Source: Circinella minor (taxonomy: Eukaryota > Mucoromycota > Mucoromycetes > Mucorales > Lichtheimiaceae). From it: DNA of 64,000 bases. Each line of letters opens with the position of its first letter. The first letter of the stretch is position 1. The notes under the pieces are model-generated. The model worked only from the letters and a program-made list of their open reading frames with translations. It searched no databases and was not told where the DNA came from. The stretch is from contig JAEPRB010000089.1 in assembly GCA_016758965.1 (NCBI GenBank), forward strand, positions 1-64,000. The letters run 5' to 3'. This document shows, piece after piece, positions 50,694 to 62,116 of the stretch. The position numbers were made by a program, and so were the translations under genes.

Positions 50694-51141
50694 TTCATTG
50701 ATGAAATCATAAAAGGACACGTAAGAGCCTATGATGGAAAAAAAAAGACGAAAACAGGGCCAAGAGTTCTAGTAAAATCAGTCAAATGTCGCTCCACTCG
50801 AACTGAAAATATTACTGCGTTAAGGTTGTTAGAAAAGGATCTTTTTGCAAAGATTTGTCCAGTCGGACGATGTTTTATTACTTCTTTCGGCCTCCACCTA
50901 CACATATTTAATTGAGGATTACAGGTTTTCTCATTTGGGCATCGAACACTTGTTACTTGTCACTTATTTGCTTGATCTAATGGAGTATGAAGAAGAAATA
51001 TTTACGAGTAATAGTTACACTTTCGACGTTTCCATAATGTATCAGTTGGTAAAAATGCTAACAAAAATGTTGATGGTTAGATTGTGGAAAAGTGAATATA
51101 AAAACGATTTATATATATATCTTGTAAATTTGCTCCAATAA
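50694..51141 (+). pseudogene. Possible decayed coding sequence, two overlapping frames
   Basis: One frame is open at 50694-50912 without a start codon and reads IIKGHVRAYDGKKKTKTGPR, then VLVKSVKCRSTRTENITALR. A second frame continues at 50845-51141 with IEHLLLVTYLLDLMEYEEEI. Together they look like one protein broken by a frameshift, possibly from a transposable element. I recognise no family. Support is weak and rests on frame length and composition. Confidence 0.25.
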
Positions 51142-52278
51142 ATCCTTTACTGTATTCATTCTGTGTAAATAAATGAAGAGTTATATATACTACTAGGAAT
51201 GAATATATTGACAAAAATGTAAATTTCATTACTAATCAAATGGAAAAGAAGTTTGTACCAAGAAAAAAATACAAGCAACGTCCATATGATATTTATGTTA
51301 CATAGATTATCAATTTATCGATAGGTTTGGAACATAGATTCATTGCTTGTTCAAATGCATTATTTAGATAGGATATTTAAGTTGATAAATTACAAGTAAC
51401 GACTGCATATTACAAATGATAAATAACATCGTATTATCTACAGAAGACTTCCCATATATTTTTTTTATTCAAAACCCCATTAATTAACTAATGTAAGCTT
51501 TTCAACGATTATAAGATAAAGTGTTTAACTTTTTTGACGCTAAAATCATATCATTCAGAAATACAACACTAATCAAAGAGCTATAATGTACACAATAGTA
51601 AGTATTGATATAGTGATCTTACAAACATGCATCAACAGTAAAATATAGCTTTATTTACAATACATTGGGTTAATGTACATCAACATAAAAACTTTCGTTT
51701 GAATCTATTTCTGGCTCTGTTTTACATTGTTAGAAGCAATTGTATAAATTATTCACTTAATTTTTATTTGTAGAGTTTTGGGAAAGATAGCTAATGTTGA
51801 GTGGACTAGTAAAGAATGATCCAGCGCTTCATAAAAAAATTTAACACTGTGCAGTGCTCATCCCTTTTCGAGACCTCAGTAGCTTCCGCTTCTGGTTTCT
51901 TGTGTACCAGTATTGATCCGTCGCTATAGCGCTGTTCATTATTATTTATATTTTATAAAAATAAAATAAAGAATATATTTTTTCTTTTCACGTTAGCTTG
52001 ATCTACTCGATAAATAGTACGTAACCCGAAATTGTGTTGTGGCAATAATAGTCACTGCGCATATAATGCAGAAATCTCGGTATCTATGACGGACGCCAAT
52101 ATACAGAATTTTTATTATGGGATGTTTTTAAGAAAGCAATGTTTTTTTTTCTTTAATAATAATAATGATAGTAAAGTAACAATAGTAACAATTTCAAATG
52201 TATATTATTTCAAAATTTGTAGATAATAAAAATGGGAAGGAGCGCAGTAACAGAGAAAGTGAAAGCGAACAATGTTTT

Positions 52279-52283
<5 letters not shown>

Positions 52284-52312
<29 letters not shown>
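52284..52312. repeat. (GA)n microsatellite
   Basis: An uninterrupted AG dinucleotide run just downstream of the F-BAR gene stop codon. Confidence 0.9.
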
Positions 52313-52316
<4 letters not shown>

Positions 52317-52388
52317 CGTAACGTGAGAAAAGAAAAGAAAAGATTAATAATATTATCAATAATAAAAGAAGGTGTTTTTTTAGCTATT

Positions 52389-55300
52389 TTACATATTGAC
52401 TTGCTCCATGTAGTTGCCTGGTACCAAGCCACGTTGTCGTCGTCGAGGATCCATCAATTCAGCAACCCACCAATTATCCATTTGTTTATGGATAACTGCA
52501 AATACATCACCTGCATAGAAACTCATTTCTGTATTCACCTTTGCATCATATTGCCAAAGTGCTTGTACATACTCAATAATAGGTGTACCGTCATCCAATA
52601 GTTGACCTTGTCCTGTTTGTTGTGGTTCTGGTTGTTGTGATTGTTGTGATGGAGGTGGATATGCCATACTCATAGGTCGATTATTGCCTATTGCACTTGA
52701 AGGTCGTGCTGCTATTGGTGTAATTGCGGTGCTCATGGGTCGAATAGGTGCACTTCCATAACTTGGTTCTTCTAAAATGGGTGCTGAAGCAGACGCTGCT
52801 GCTGCAACACCACCACTAGCAGAAGGAACTGTCGAGGTTACAGTGTCTTCATAAATTGGATCTTCAGCTTGTTTATGGTGCTTCTTTTCCTTTTTAAAAA
52901 CATTCATTGAGAATCGTTTTGATTTCTTGTTTTCATTACTCATGGATACTGAGGGTTGCAAATATGCTTTGTTATGAGTCGATTTGTCAGAGTTGGGTCG
53001 TGATCCATTATTAGGGCTGTTTCCATCATTTGCTGGTTTCAATACACCCTTCATGAATGAGCTGATATTGCTCTTCTTCCCAACACTGTTATTATAGGCA
53101 GGACTAGGTTCCACTCCTGTATCTCGACCAATTCCAATGTCGTCTTCATAGGCTGCATTCGCATTGGCAGCAATAGTAGGATCTGCTGGTATAGGTCGTT
53201 CTGAATGATGGTATCGATCAACAGAACTAAATCGTCGATTAGGTGAACTGTTGATAGGTGATTGCCATGACGATGTTTGATGTGCGTGTGCTCTACCAGC
53301 TGCAATGATTTGTTGAGCAGCTGCTTGTGTTCCTTGATAACTATTGTTGTTATTGTTGTTTGCTACTTGAACAGGAGGCTGAGAGGTAGGTTTCTGTTGG
53401 GTCTTGTTGGGTATCTCAATTTTAAATGGTGCATTTGGACGATGAAATTTATTTCCAGTAGATGTTGATGCTGTTGGTTGTTGTTCAGTAGTCGTTTGAT
53501 CTACTGAAGCAGGTATACCCGGTGTAGGTGATTGTGATGAAAACATACTCATACGTGCATTTTGTGCACGAACAGGAAGTTGTTGAGGTCGTCTAATAGA
53601 TGAAATAACCCATTTTTCGGCCTTGGGTGGTGGAAGTGGATAATCTTTTTCGGATCCATCTTCTTCAATAGTAGCAACACCATCGTTTTTCCCCGGTGTA
53701 GGATCAGTTGGAGTGGTTGTAATAATAGGAGGTGTTGTTGTTGTTTGTTGTTGCTGTCGTTGTTGTTCGGTGGTAGGCCCAGCATTATTATCAGCATGAG
53801 TCCCTGATGTAGCAGCAACGGCAATAGCACCTGAAGCAGCAGCAGCAACTGCTGCTGCAGGTATTTCTTTATCTTTTGGTTGTTCGTCATCTTTGATATT
53901 CAGATCACTACCAGAATCGACTCGTGTAATTGTGGGATCATTATTATCATTCTTGAAAGCTGGATTAGGCATTGGCTTGAATCTAACATCGGATCCCTTT
54001 GATGCAATTGAAGCAGCACGATTTTGATCTTCAACAGGAGATAAAGCAGATGCTATAGCAGTTGCTGGAAGAGAAGACGAAGTATCCTTTTTCTGCTGTT
54101 CTTGATCTTTTACTGGTTCTGTAGTTTGTGTGTCAACTTGGGGTGGAGTTGCTGGTGCTACAGGTTCATCAGGTGATACCGATGCGGATGCTTCGTTTGC
54201 ATTAGTGGTGGTTGCTGTTGTTGCCAATGTCTCTTCTGACTGTTTCTCAAGTACAGGCGTGTCTTGTTGTGTAGTAGTCTCTGGTTTTTTATCTTCCTGT
54301 TCCATAGTTGCTTCAGATACTGGTGTTACGATCGATCGTTGAGTTTCTTTATCAGACGGTTTCTTGTCTACAGTTAACATGTCTTCTACTTGTTGAATAG
54401 CTGCCACAACTGCATCTTGATTTTCTGGTTGTTGTTGTTGATTGTCTTTGGGAATATCTTTATGGTCAGTATGGTCAACTGATTTTATTTGAGACGCTTC
54501 AAGTGATTTTCGTTTTACGCTGAGATCCTGTAATTCTTGGTCAACAGATTGAAGTTGCTCTTGATTAGAATTATTTTCAGGCATGGGTGGAAGAGCTTTT
54601 GCAGTAGCTGTTGTTGCTGCGGTAGAATGTAAATCTTGATGAACAGATGATGCAGGAGTAATCTGTTCACTTTGAATATCCATACTTGTGAAAGGTTCAA
54701 ATCGAAGAGGTGCTTTTTTACATAAAAAAACATACATAAGTTAGTGTCTCTTCAGTATAAAACCCGTTTATTAATACACATTCGCACAAATGAAAAATAG
54801 ATCTTATTTATCTTACCTGGTATTTCTCTTCCTGTACCATATCTGGAAATAAATTCTTGGATATCACTTTGTACATCGGTAAGTTCCAAAGTTGTACGAA
54901 TACGCTCACAACACTAATAAATTATATTAAATAAACGTTTAATATATGCATTATAACACTATCTTTCTTTTATAATAATCCTGCATCATACCTGATCATC
55001 AACTAAATAAACACTTGACATCATGCTCGAAAATCTATATATTACATAATCATGGTTCTTTAATTTTGTTGTCATGGATATCAGGTATCTTTAATAAATA
55101 ATGAGATGATTTTACTTACGAACGCAGACTACCATGAACATAATGTATACGCTTTTCTTCCATTCCCTGAAAGGTATCACAAGTAGTTTTCCAACTATTA
55201 ATCCAATCATTCGTTACAGATTCTAATACTTCAATTGCATGTCTGTATTCCTGTTCTGCCGCATTCACCATTCTCTTGCCTTCTTCGATCTCTTCTTTAA

Positions 55301-56411
55301 CCTATATGAACATTATTAATTTAGCTTTCTGAACTTGTTCCATAAACTCCATATATATATGTGTTACCTGTTGGACTTCATCATCTTCCATTTCTGAACC
55401 TCGCTCACGTAAATACTTTTCCATACCAGCAACCTTTGTACATTCCGCAGTATAAAATTCCTTTGCCTAAATAATAATATTATATTAGTGAAATGATCAA
55501 TGATAAGTTTACATATATATAAATCAAGAAACCAAGTGTACCTTGATTGCATTGGTATGATGCATATTTTTAAGTTGTCTTGCATTTTCTATTTGTTGAT
55601 GATGCTACAGAAAATCGATTTCAGTATAAATACTCTTTCTATTACTGGCTTTTTTTTTTATCAACAACACTTAGCACAACATACCAATCTCCTCATATCA
55701 CGTTGTTCTTTGACAAATCCATCCAATGGTGTTTCTAAATGATGTTTTAATTGTTGAGCCAAGTCCAAATGTGCACGCGCTGTAGTTTCAAGGGCACTTG
55801 GAATATGGGATAATGATTCCGAAAGTGTGCCTTCTTCTGATTGACCAACAATGAGTTGTGAAAGTTTTAAAAGTCGTTCGCCATAATCCTCTTCAATTTG
55901 TGATCTAAAAGTGTAATAAAAGAAAAAATGTGGTCTTAGCGTTGCTTATTCTTCTTTATATTTGATATATGTGTATAAAACAATCCATTCCACTCCCTCC
56001 CCCAAAAAAAAGAAAGTACAGAAAATAATAGAAGTCAAAAGAAGAGAGTGTGACCAAGGAGGAGCAGGGAAGTGTGTGCCAGAAAGGTTGTTTACATAGT
56101 TTGTGTGTGTGTTTGGATAAAGTAAAGTCTTCGAAAAAAAAAAAGAACAAAAAATAAAAAATAAAAAGGTACCTGATTTCATATAGTTTTTTAATTTCTT
56201 CACAAGTTTGTTTCGAATTTCGTAATTTATCTAATATAACTTCGACACCACGATCATCGCCATCCTATTTCATTATCGAGATTAAAAGAAAGAAAAGGTC
56301 AATACAAGAAGTATAAGTGGCAAATAATAATAATAAAATAAATAAAAGTACCCAAAATGAATCAGCGAAGCGCAGCCTCGATGGCGGCTGTGGAGTAACA
56401 ATAGTTGCCAT
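52389..56411 (-). CDS. F-BAR and SH3 domain protein, Cdc15/Imp2/Hof1 type
   Basis: Exons (minus) 56352-56411, 56173-56264, 55685-55904, 55542-55604, 55368-55466, 55120-55301, 54992-55034, 54817-54913 and 52389-54712 give 1059 residues. Residues 1-270 form an F-BAR domain: LRFADSFWDGDDRGVEVILD, LRNSKQTCEEIKKLYEIR and IEEDYGERLLKLSQL are the usual family opening. It continues as predicted coiled coil to ISRYGTGREIP. About 700 disordered residues rich in Q, T, P and A follow. The SH3 domain is at the end (ALWQYDAKVNTEMSFYAGDV, WWVAELMD, GLVPGNYMEQ). Cdc15, Imp2 and Hof1 bend membrane and scaffold the cytokinetic ring or septum; here a role in septation or polarised growth is likely. The last intron uses an AAAAAG acceptor, and the whole linker lies in one large exon. 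Confidence 0.93.
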
Positions 56412-56996
56412 TTATATAACTAGGTATAATATTGTTACTAATGGTAATGAGAAAAAGAAACAAATTCCACTTTCTATATTACACTTCGTTCAAAGAGGAA
56501 AAAAAAGAGAGAGAGAAGAATAATATAAATTTATTGAGTCAAAGAATAATTAGAGAAGCAATAATCTAAAAATAGAAATTAAAGATCTTGGTAGTGCAAA
56601 AAAAAAAAGACTGAAATAAATATATAGTTTACACGTTTTTTATTTATTTTTTCATGTCATGTTTTACCAATAATCATATAATATAATCAAATGTCTGCTT
56701 ATTATAAAAATATTACATTATATTTATATTTTAATTATTATTCAAGGATAACAGCAACACCAACAAATAGTTATATAAAAAGCAAAGGTAGAAAATGTAA
56801 AAGAAAGAGAAAAATTGAGTATTTATATTTATTTTTTATATGTGTGCGGATTTGTTTGAGATATAAAAAAAAAAAACAACCGCGAAAGAAGAAAAAGAAA
56901 AATATTATGTTTTTTTTAAGGATTTTCCTTTTTTTTTTTGCGTACGTCGAATTATCCATCCTTTCCAAATTTTTTCTTTTTTTTTTTTTACATATT
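56412..56996. other. Intergenic region, F-BAR promoter and Aly 3' end
   Basis: A-rich and T-rich runs. Open frames on both strands here are low-complexity artefacts. No gene seen. Confidence 0.5.
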
Positions 56997-58635
56997 TTAC
57001 GCATCTTCGTTCTACAAGAAAATGTGAAAAAACAAAGAAAATTAACAATCAAACAATAATGGTAATAATAAAAACCACCCGTCAATCTTTTTTTTTTATA
57101 TAAAATTCAAGACTTACAGGTGTAGCCATGTAACTATCCATATCAGCATCAAGATCTGCTTCTGAAGGACGAGGTCGGTTGTTTTGACGACGGTTACCAC
57201 CACGACCACCACGACTACCTTTGTTTCCTCCACGGTTACCACCGCTACCACGCATGGGTCGTCGTGTTGGTCCTCCTCCTGATGAATGTTGTTGTGGTGC
57301 AGCAACAGTTTGGGCTGCAAAGCTTATACGCATGGGGCGACCTTTTTTTTATAGAAAAGAAGAAATAGCACAATTATTATTATTATTAGCCCCCATTTAA
57401 CAAATATTGTATAACCCCCGAATTCTAATAAAAAATAAAAAAAAAAAGATAAATAAAAAAGCTTACCATCCAATTCAACATTGTTATAGGATGTCAAAGC
57501 ACGTTCAGCATCATTTGGATTGCTGAATACAATATCAGCTACACCAGCCGAACCACCGCTAGGTGCCAAGTGCAAAAAAGCGCGTTTGAGTTGACCCATT
57601 TGACCAAAGAGTTCCTATATGAATTGAATTGATAACATGAATTTTCGTTATTAAATATTTAATAAAAATTAATCACTTCTCTCCTTTTTTTCTTCTCCCT
57701 TTTGTTCTTTGTTGCTGCCCTCCCCTTTTATTTTTATATTTATCCACCAAATTAACCAATTTTAATTATACTTACGTAAAGATCATTTTCAGTAACATTA
57801 TAGTGTAAGTTTGATACTACCAAGTTGTTACGCGAAGTTCTAGGTTGTTGATAATTATTGCTGGATTGTTGATTATTGCCGGAACGGGTAGATGGTCTGG
57901 AGCCATAGGGTTGACGCTTTGTATTGAAAGAGTAAAAAAAAATAAAAGAATAATATATAAGAAGGGTGAAAACAATAAAGTGTCAAAAAAAGGGAAGTAT
58001 GACAAATAAATAATAGAAAAAAACAACAACACAACGCCCTTTTCCCCTTTTATAACAAAAGCCTCATTTTGACACGTTTCTCTACTTTTCAATCCATTAC
58101 AATACATGGAAACATCAAGTATAGAAAAATATATAAAGAAGCAGAAAAAAAAAGAAATAATAAAAAAAAAAGGGAAAGAAAAAAAAGGGAAGAAAATAAA
58201 CAATTAGGCCACGTAAAAATGTTGATATCACCATCTGTTTTTTCTTTTTCTTTTCTCTCTACTTCTTTTTTTTTTCCTTTTGTTGGCAAATCTGTTGATA
58301 TTTTCTCTCTTTTTTTTAAAGAAAAAAATAAAACAATACTGTCATTTCTGAATGTGTATAGAATATATTATATACACAAGTATAGATGCGAAGTTGTATA
58401 TGCAAAAAAAGAAAGAAGAAAAATGTGATTGGCGGGTACCAAGGTTGTAATGCGCTGTGTTGTGTGTGTATTAACCCCAACATACCGAATAGTTGTTTCC
58501 AGATCGAAAACTGCCACCACGATTAGACTTGTTTATACCACCACGGTTTCCACCACGATTGTTTGTTCGACGTTTATCTGATCGGTTTTGTGTGATGACG
58601 TCGTCAAGTGCCATATCAAGAGCATTGGAAGCCAT
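56997..58635 (-). CDS. Aly/REF mRNA export adaptor (Yra1/Mlo3, THO complex subunit 4)
   Basis: Exons (minus) 58486-58635, 57776-57916, 57467-57614, 57118-57341 and 56997-57011 give 225 residues. The N-terminal UAP56-binding-like motif is MALDDVI, followed by an RGG/N-rich region (RRTNNRGGNRGGINK). One RRM lies at about 82-155 (NLVVSNLHYNVTENDLYELF, GVADIVFSNPNDAERALTSY, DGRPMRISFA). A C-terminal RGG box and a final DLDADMDSYMATPNEDA helix-like motif follow. The last exon encodes only NEDA. The protein couples splicing/TREX to nuclear export of mRNA. Intron 1 is 569 bases, by far the longest intron in the window. Several acceptors are CAAAG or AAAAG rather than TAG. Confidence 0.93.
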
Positions 58636-59228
58636 TTTATTTCTGATTTGATTAGAGGGTAAAAAGGAAAAGAAAAAGGTTATATAAAGGAAAAAGTTAT
58701 CGGGGAAGAAAAGAGAAGGAAGAAATATTGAATAAGATTCCTAAATCGCAGTTGTATTGTATTTTTAAAATATATAAAAAAAATTATCCAATCAATAACT
58801 GAATCTGGGTTAAAAACTCTTTGGGGGCGAGCCAACGAGCCAATAAGGAAGTCATGACTTACCATGAATAGTGTTCTTAGATTAGCTATCTGCTTTGCAC
58901 AACAAAATCTAATTCTATACAAAAAATAAAAAAATAAAAAAAAGAATGCAATAGAGAAAACCTATTATTATTTATTTTAAACCATTGAAAGATTTTTGCA
59001 TAAATTTTTATGATGAGGGGTAGGTATATAGAGGATATGTTCCTGTGAGTTTAATATACATTCTAAAAGTAGACATTAAAAGCTATGAACTTTCTTGAGT
59101 GTTATAAATAATATGTTTTGAAGGAGGGAAATGGGATAAAAAATATTATAATGTAAGTACTAATATGCTAATGGCGAAGTTGCTCCTGTAGCTACTGCCT
59201 CAGTTGGAATCGATGTAGTGGTAGTTTC
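58636..59228. other. Intergenic region, promoter of the Aly gene
   Basis: The minus frame 58680-58922 has no family features and no splice support. Otherwise AT-rich. No gene seen. Confidence 0.5.
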
Positions 59229-59708
59229 TCATGACGAGTTGTTACTTCTACATTGATTTTGATAATAAACAGGTGGAGCAGGACCAACTATATCACTTCC
59301 ATAAGGAGGTGGTGGCGGATCCATTTGAATAGTTTCATGAGCATTACTTGGAACTCTAGCGTTCGTATTATTGCTGTTATTATTATTATTGGGACGATAA
59401 GAATCCGTTGTCAACGATAATCCGTTATTATTACTATTATTTCTTCTTCTTCTTTCTTGTTCACGTTCACCATTTACTTCATAAGAAAAAACTATTCAAA
59501 TATTATTGAAAAGAAGTTAATCACCCGCTGGTTGTGTACTAGTACCTCTTCTCTAGCATTAATATATAATCCATAATGACCATTTACCTACTACTGATGT
59601 TTCTTCCTTTTTCGCTCTTCTTATAAAGTACCGTACCATAGATATACCCAAAGTAAATATGCCTACAACAATAGCAATAATAAGTATAACCGTAAAACTT
59701 AGGCCCAT
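59229..59708 (-). CDS. Single-pass membrane protein with PPxY motif, Rcr1/Rsp5-adaptor-like
   Basis: Exons (minus) 59588-59708 and 59229-59491 give 127 residues. The protein begins MGLSFTVILIIAIVVGIFTL, a clear membrane segment, followed by the basic stop-transfer RYFIRRAKKEE. The soluble part has an arginine run (EQERRRRNN), N/S-rich spacers and, near the C-terminus, DPPPPPYGSD, a PPxY motif that binds WW domains of Rsp5/Nedd4 ubiquitin ligases. This N-terminal helix plus C-terminal PPxY layout matches the fungal Rcr1/Rcr2 (Congo-red resistance) proteins, which help sort plasma-membrane proteins. No sequence beyond the motif layout links it firmly to that family, and it is shorter than yeast Rcr1. 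Confidence 0.7.
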
Positions 59709-60105
59709 TATGGTAAGATCTTGTAGATATTGGTTGAATATGTAAAATAAATATTCTAATACAAGTGAGGTGTTGTAGTAAGAGTAATACTATAAAAAGG
59801 GAAAAGTCAAACAAAAACGAGCTGCTTATATCTTCTAGGTGGTCCACTTTTTGTACCACTTAAATAGGACTTTTGGTTATTACAATTCTCATTGCTGAGC
59901 GCTTTGAGTTACAAGAAAATGAAGCTTTATGTTTATAAAATTCTCAACTCTATCTTTTGCTGAGCAATATATAGAGCACTCGCAACGGTCCTTGTAAAAA
60001 AAGCTTGTAGCTCCGTTTACCAGCTTTTTTACAAATTTATGCTCGCAACGGTCCTTGTAAAAAAGCTTGCAAAATGTAAAGCTTGTAAATTTTTTAAGAA
60101 AGCTT

Positions 60106-60778
60106 CACCACGGCTAAAATGAGTAATAAAAATGAATGGATTTCCATGGATCTGCATGATCACTAATGCCATGAATCTCTATGAAACGTGTCACTTCACT
60201 TCATGGAGATTCATAGATCTATGCAGAATCATAGATATTCAGTCATATCCATTACCTATTTATATACAGATTCATGCAGATTCGTGGATTTTCAGCACCT
60301 AGTTTTCAAATAATATATATTTTACTTTATGAACATATACATTATACTGTAGCTATAACATGGTTGAGACCACTTCTATTATATTATGATAGGCACTTTG
60401 AATAATAAAATTTTATTTTTGTGAGTCATTAACTATATGAGATAATGAGAAAAGTAGTAAAAGAAGTGCGTGGGAATACTACTTCTCGTCAAACGATTAT
60501 GGTTTCACGAAGTATAAGTATGCGATTTCATAGATTATCACTCATATTTACAAAGCATGCATTTTCATTCATAATCATAGATATCTTTTCATAGATATTT
60601 GTTCAATTTTATGCAGATTCATATATCATTCAGAGTCATACATTGTCACTCAGATTCATTAAGTTTTGTAATAGAGATTCATGGATTTATTTCCATGAAA
60701 ATGAATGATTGTCTTTTTTCATGCATATTCATAGAGAAGCATGATATTTCATAACCCATGCAATTTTTAGCCGTGGTG
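60106..60778. mobile_element. Inner element with CACCACGGCTAAAA ends, nested in the outer element
   Basis: Terminal inverted repeats CACCACGGCTAAAA...TTTTAGCCGTGGTG, flanked by the direct repeat CTT (60103-60105 and 60779-60781). Removing the element and one CTT restores AGCTTGTAAAATTACAAGG, which matches the AGCTTGTAAA words found elsewhere in the outer element. This is strong internal evidence for insertion. The interior is made of degenerate AGATTCATGGAT/ATGAATCT-like repeats in both orientations. A three-base duplication with CAC ends recalls CACTA or PIF/Harbinger elements, but no superfamily can be assigned. No coding sequence. Confidence 0.75.
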
Positions 60779-60821
60779 CTTGTAAAATTACAAGGAGCGT
60801 TTGAGTGCTTGTAAAAAAAAA

Positions 60822-60965
60822 TTATCGCTTTCCACTTTTAATAAAAATGACCAATAACAGCATTACTGCTAATACTACTTCCACTTTGGCTTCTACCAAT
60901 GAACCAACCATCGTGACAACTTGTTGAGCGATTTGATTAAAGGCGTTGATGATAGTAGGATCCAT
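60822..60965 (-). CDS. Hypothetical 47-aa membrane peptide ORF inside the outer element
   Basis: The minus frame reads MDPTIINAFNQIAQQVVTMV, then a segment with VEVVLAVMLLLVIFI and ends KSGKR-stop. It would be an amphipathic N-terminus plus a C-terminal transmembrane helix with a basic end, like a tail-anchored peptide. It uses several C- or G-ending codons unlike the AT-rich surroundings. No homologue is known to me. It may be chance. Confidence 0.3.
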   Translation of the reverse strand: MDPTIINAFNQIAQQVVTMVGSLVEAKVEVVLAVMLLLVIFIKSGKR

Positions 60966-61957
60966 TTGAAATTGATTGAAAAGAGATTAAGCTCAAAATA
61001 ACACTCAACCCTGAGCCTATTTTTTTCACTTGCTTTCACTGAAGTATGATTTTCACGTTACACTTCCAAGTTACAAGCTAATTTTACAAGGACCATTGTG
61101 AGTATTTGCCTTGTAGTGTTACAAAAATTTTACAAGTCTCAATTTACAAGCTTTTTTTTACAAGGACCGCTGCGAGTGCTCTAGGATTACCTTGTTCATT
61201 ATGTTAATAAATAATCTGTCTCATGTCATAGGCCACTCTACTATGTGTTACAATTAAAATAAAAGAAGTATTAAAGCAGCAATAAGATGTAAATCTGATA
61301 CGTAATATGCTCGTGGTCAATGAAACGATAAGTGATAAACATACGTATATCGTAGGCCTAGAACAAATATATAAATGGCCGAGAGTTACAATGTTCTTGT
61401 TACTAATATTTCTTCTCTCACTTTTTTGTATACAGACTACATAAAAAATCTAAAAAAAAAAACATATTATAATAAATAACTCAAATAATATAATAGTTTA
61501 ATACTCGCCTCAATTCTAGTGAAAATGCTACACGTAGTATTCAACAGTTGTCGGTTTGATCTGCAAATTCGATTCCTGGAGGTTCTCAAACTGATTATTA
61601 AAATATCCTACCGATTCTTTCTTCAAATAAGCCAGTACCAACTCCACTTCTTGGGGTACGTAACTTCACCATTGTGAATGACATATATTTTCTATTTAAA
61701 CACATATAGAAAACAGAGTTGACGGCATACATTAGTTTCTGATAGATAATGTATTTATGTGGTCTATACATTCATTCCTTTTGTCAGCAGAAGATAAAGT
61801 GCGACAAGATATAACTTGTGGTAGAAACTTGGTGGATAAAACTGCTACGTACAGAGTATATAATGGCTCTTACTACCTTTTTTAAATATTATGCCAGTTT
61901 TCCACTGAGCAGTTTAAATAATATTGTGTATCACCATCGGGGTTAAGCAAGGAGATA

Positions 61958-62116
61958 CAGTTGAACCCCGTTTTTTGCACAGGTGGGATTTGGCTCGAAA
62001 GTAGTGCAAAAACCGGGGGTGTGCAAAAAGTGGGGTTGAAAACATAGTAAAATCAAAGTGGGATTGTGACCAAAAGGTGTGCAAAAATCGAGGGTGCAAA
62101 AAGTGGGGTTTTACTG
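61958..62116. mobile_element. Short pogo/mariner-like MITE, 159 bp
   Basis: Left end CAGTTGAACCCCGTTTTTTG. The reverse complement of the right end is CAGTAAAACCCCACTTTTTG, and both continue CAC. TA flanks both ends (61956-61957 and 62117-62118). Internal copies of GTGCAAAAAnnGnGGGTGTGC-like words lie between. CAGTNNAACCCC ends with a TA duplication are typical of Tc1/mariner and pogo-type non-autonomous elements. The minus frame across it shows repeated HPRFLHTF-like peptides, an artefact of the repeats. Confidence 0.75.

Larger units (their letters stand above)
49934..52388. other. Intergenic region with a decayed ORF pair and (GA)n
   Basis: Apart from the relic reading frames at 50694-51141 and a (GA)n tract at 52284-52312, the sequence is AT-rich without supported genes. 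Confidence 0.45.
59974..61181. mobile_element. MITE-like element (outer), interrupted by a second element
   Basis: The left end GAGCACTCGCAACGGTCCTT (59974) matches the reverse complement of the right end GAGCACTCGCAGCGGTCCTT. Both continue GTAAAAAAA(A)GCTTGTA, giving about 36 bp of inverted repeat with one mismatch and one indel. Both ends are flanked by TA (59972-59973 and 61182-61183). A second partial copy of the terminal motif lies just inside each end (60041-60090 and 61068-61110). Without the inner insertion the element is about 530 bp. No transposase. It carries a 47-codon ORF on the minus strand. Confidence 0.75.

Noticed and set aside
56691..57085. Overlapping open frames on both strands near the Aly 3' end
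   Set aside because: Low-complexity K/R/F-rich translations. The last Aly exon at 56997-57011 accounts for the only supported coding sequence.
57817..58428. Long open frames on both strands within the Aly intron
   Set aside because: Phe/Ile/Lys-only low-complexity peptides from poly-purine/poly-pyrimidine intron sequence.
61550..61605. tRNA T-arm-like sequence (AAATTCGATTCCTGG)
   Set aside because: No matching acceptor stem or anticodon arm upstream. No tRNA gene was found in the window by eye.
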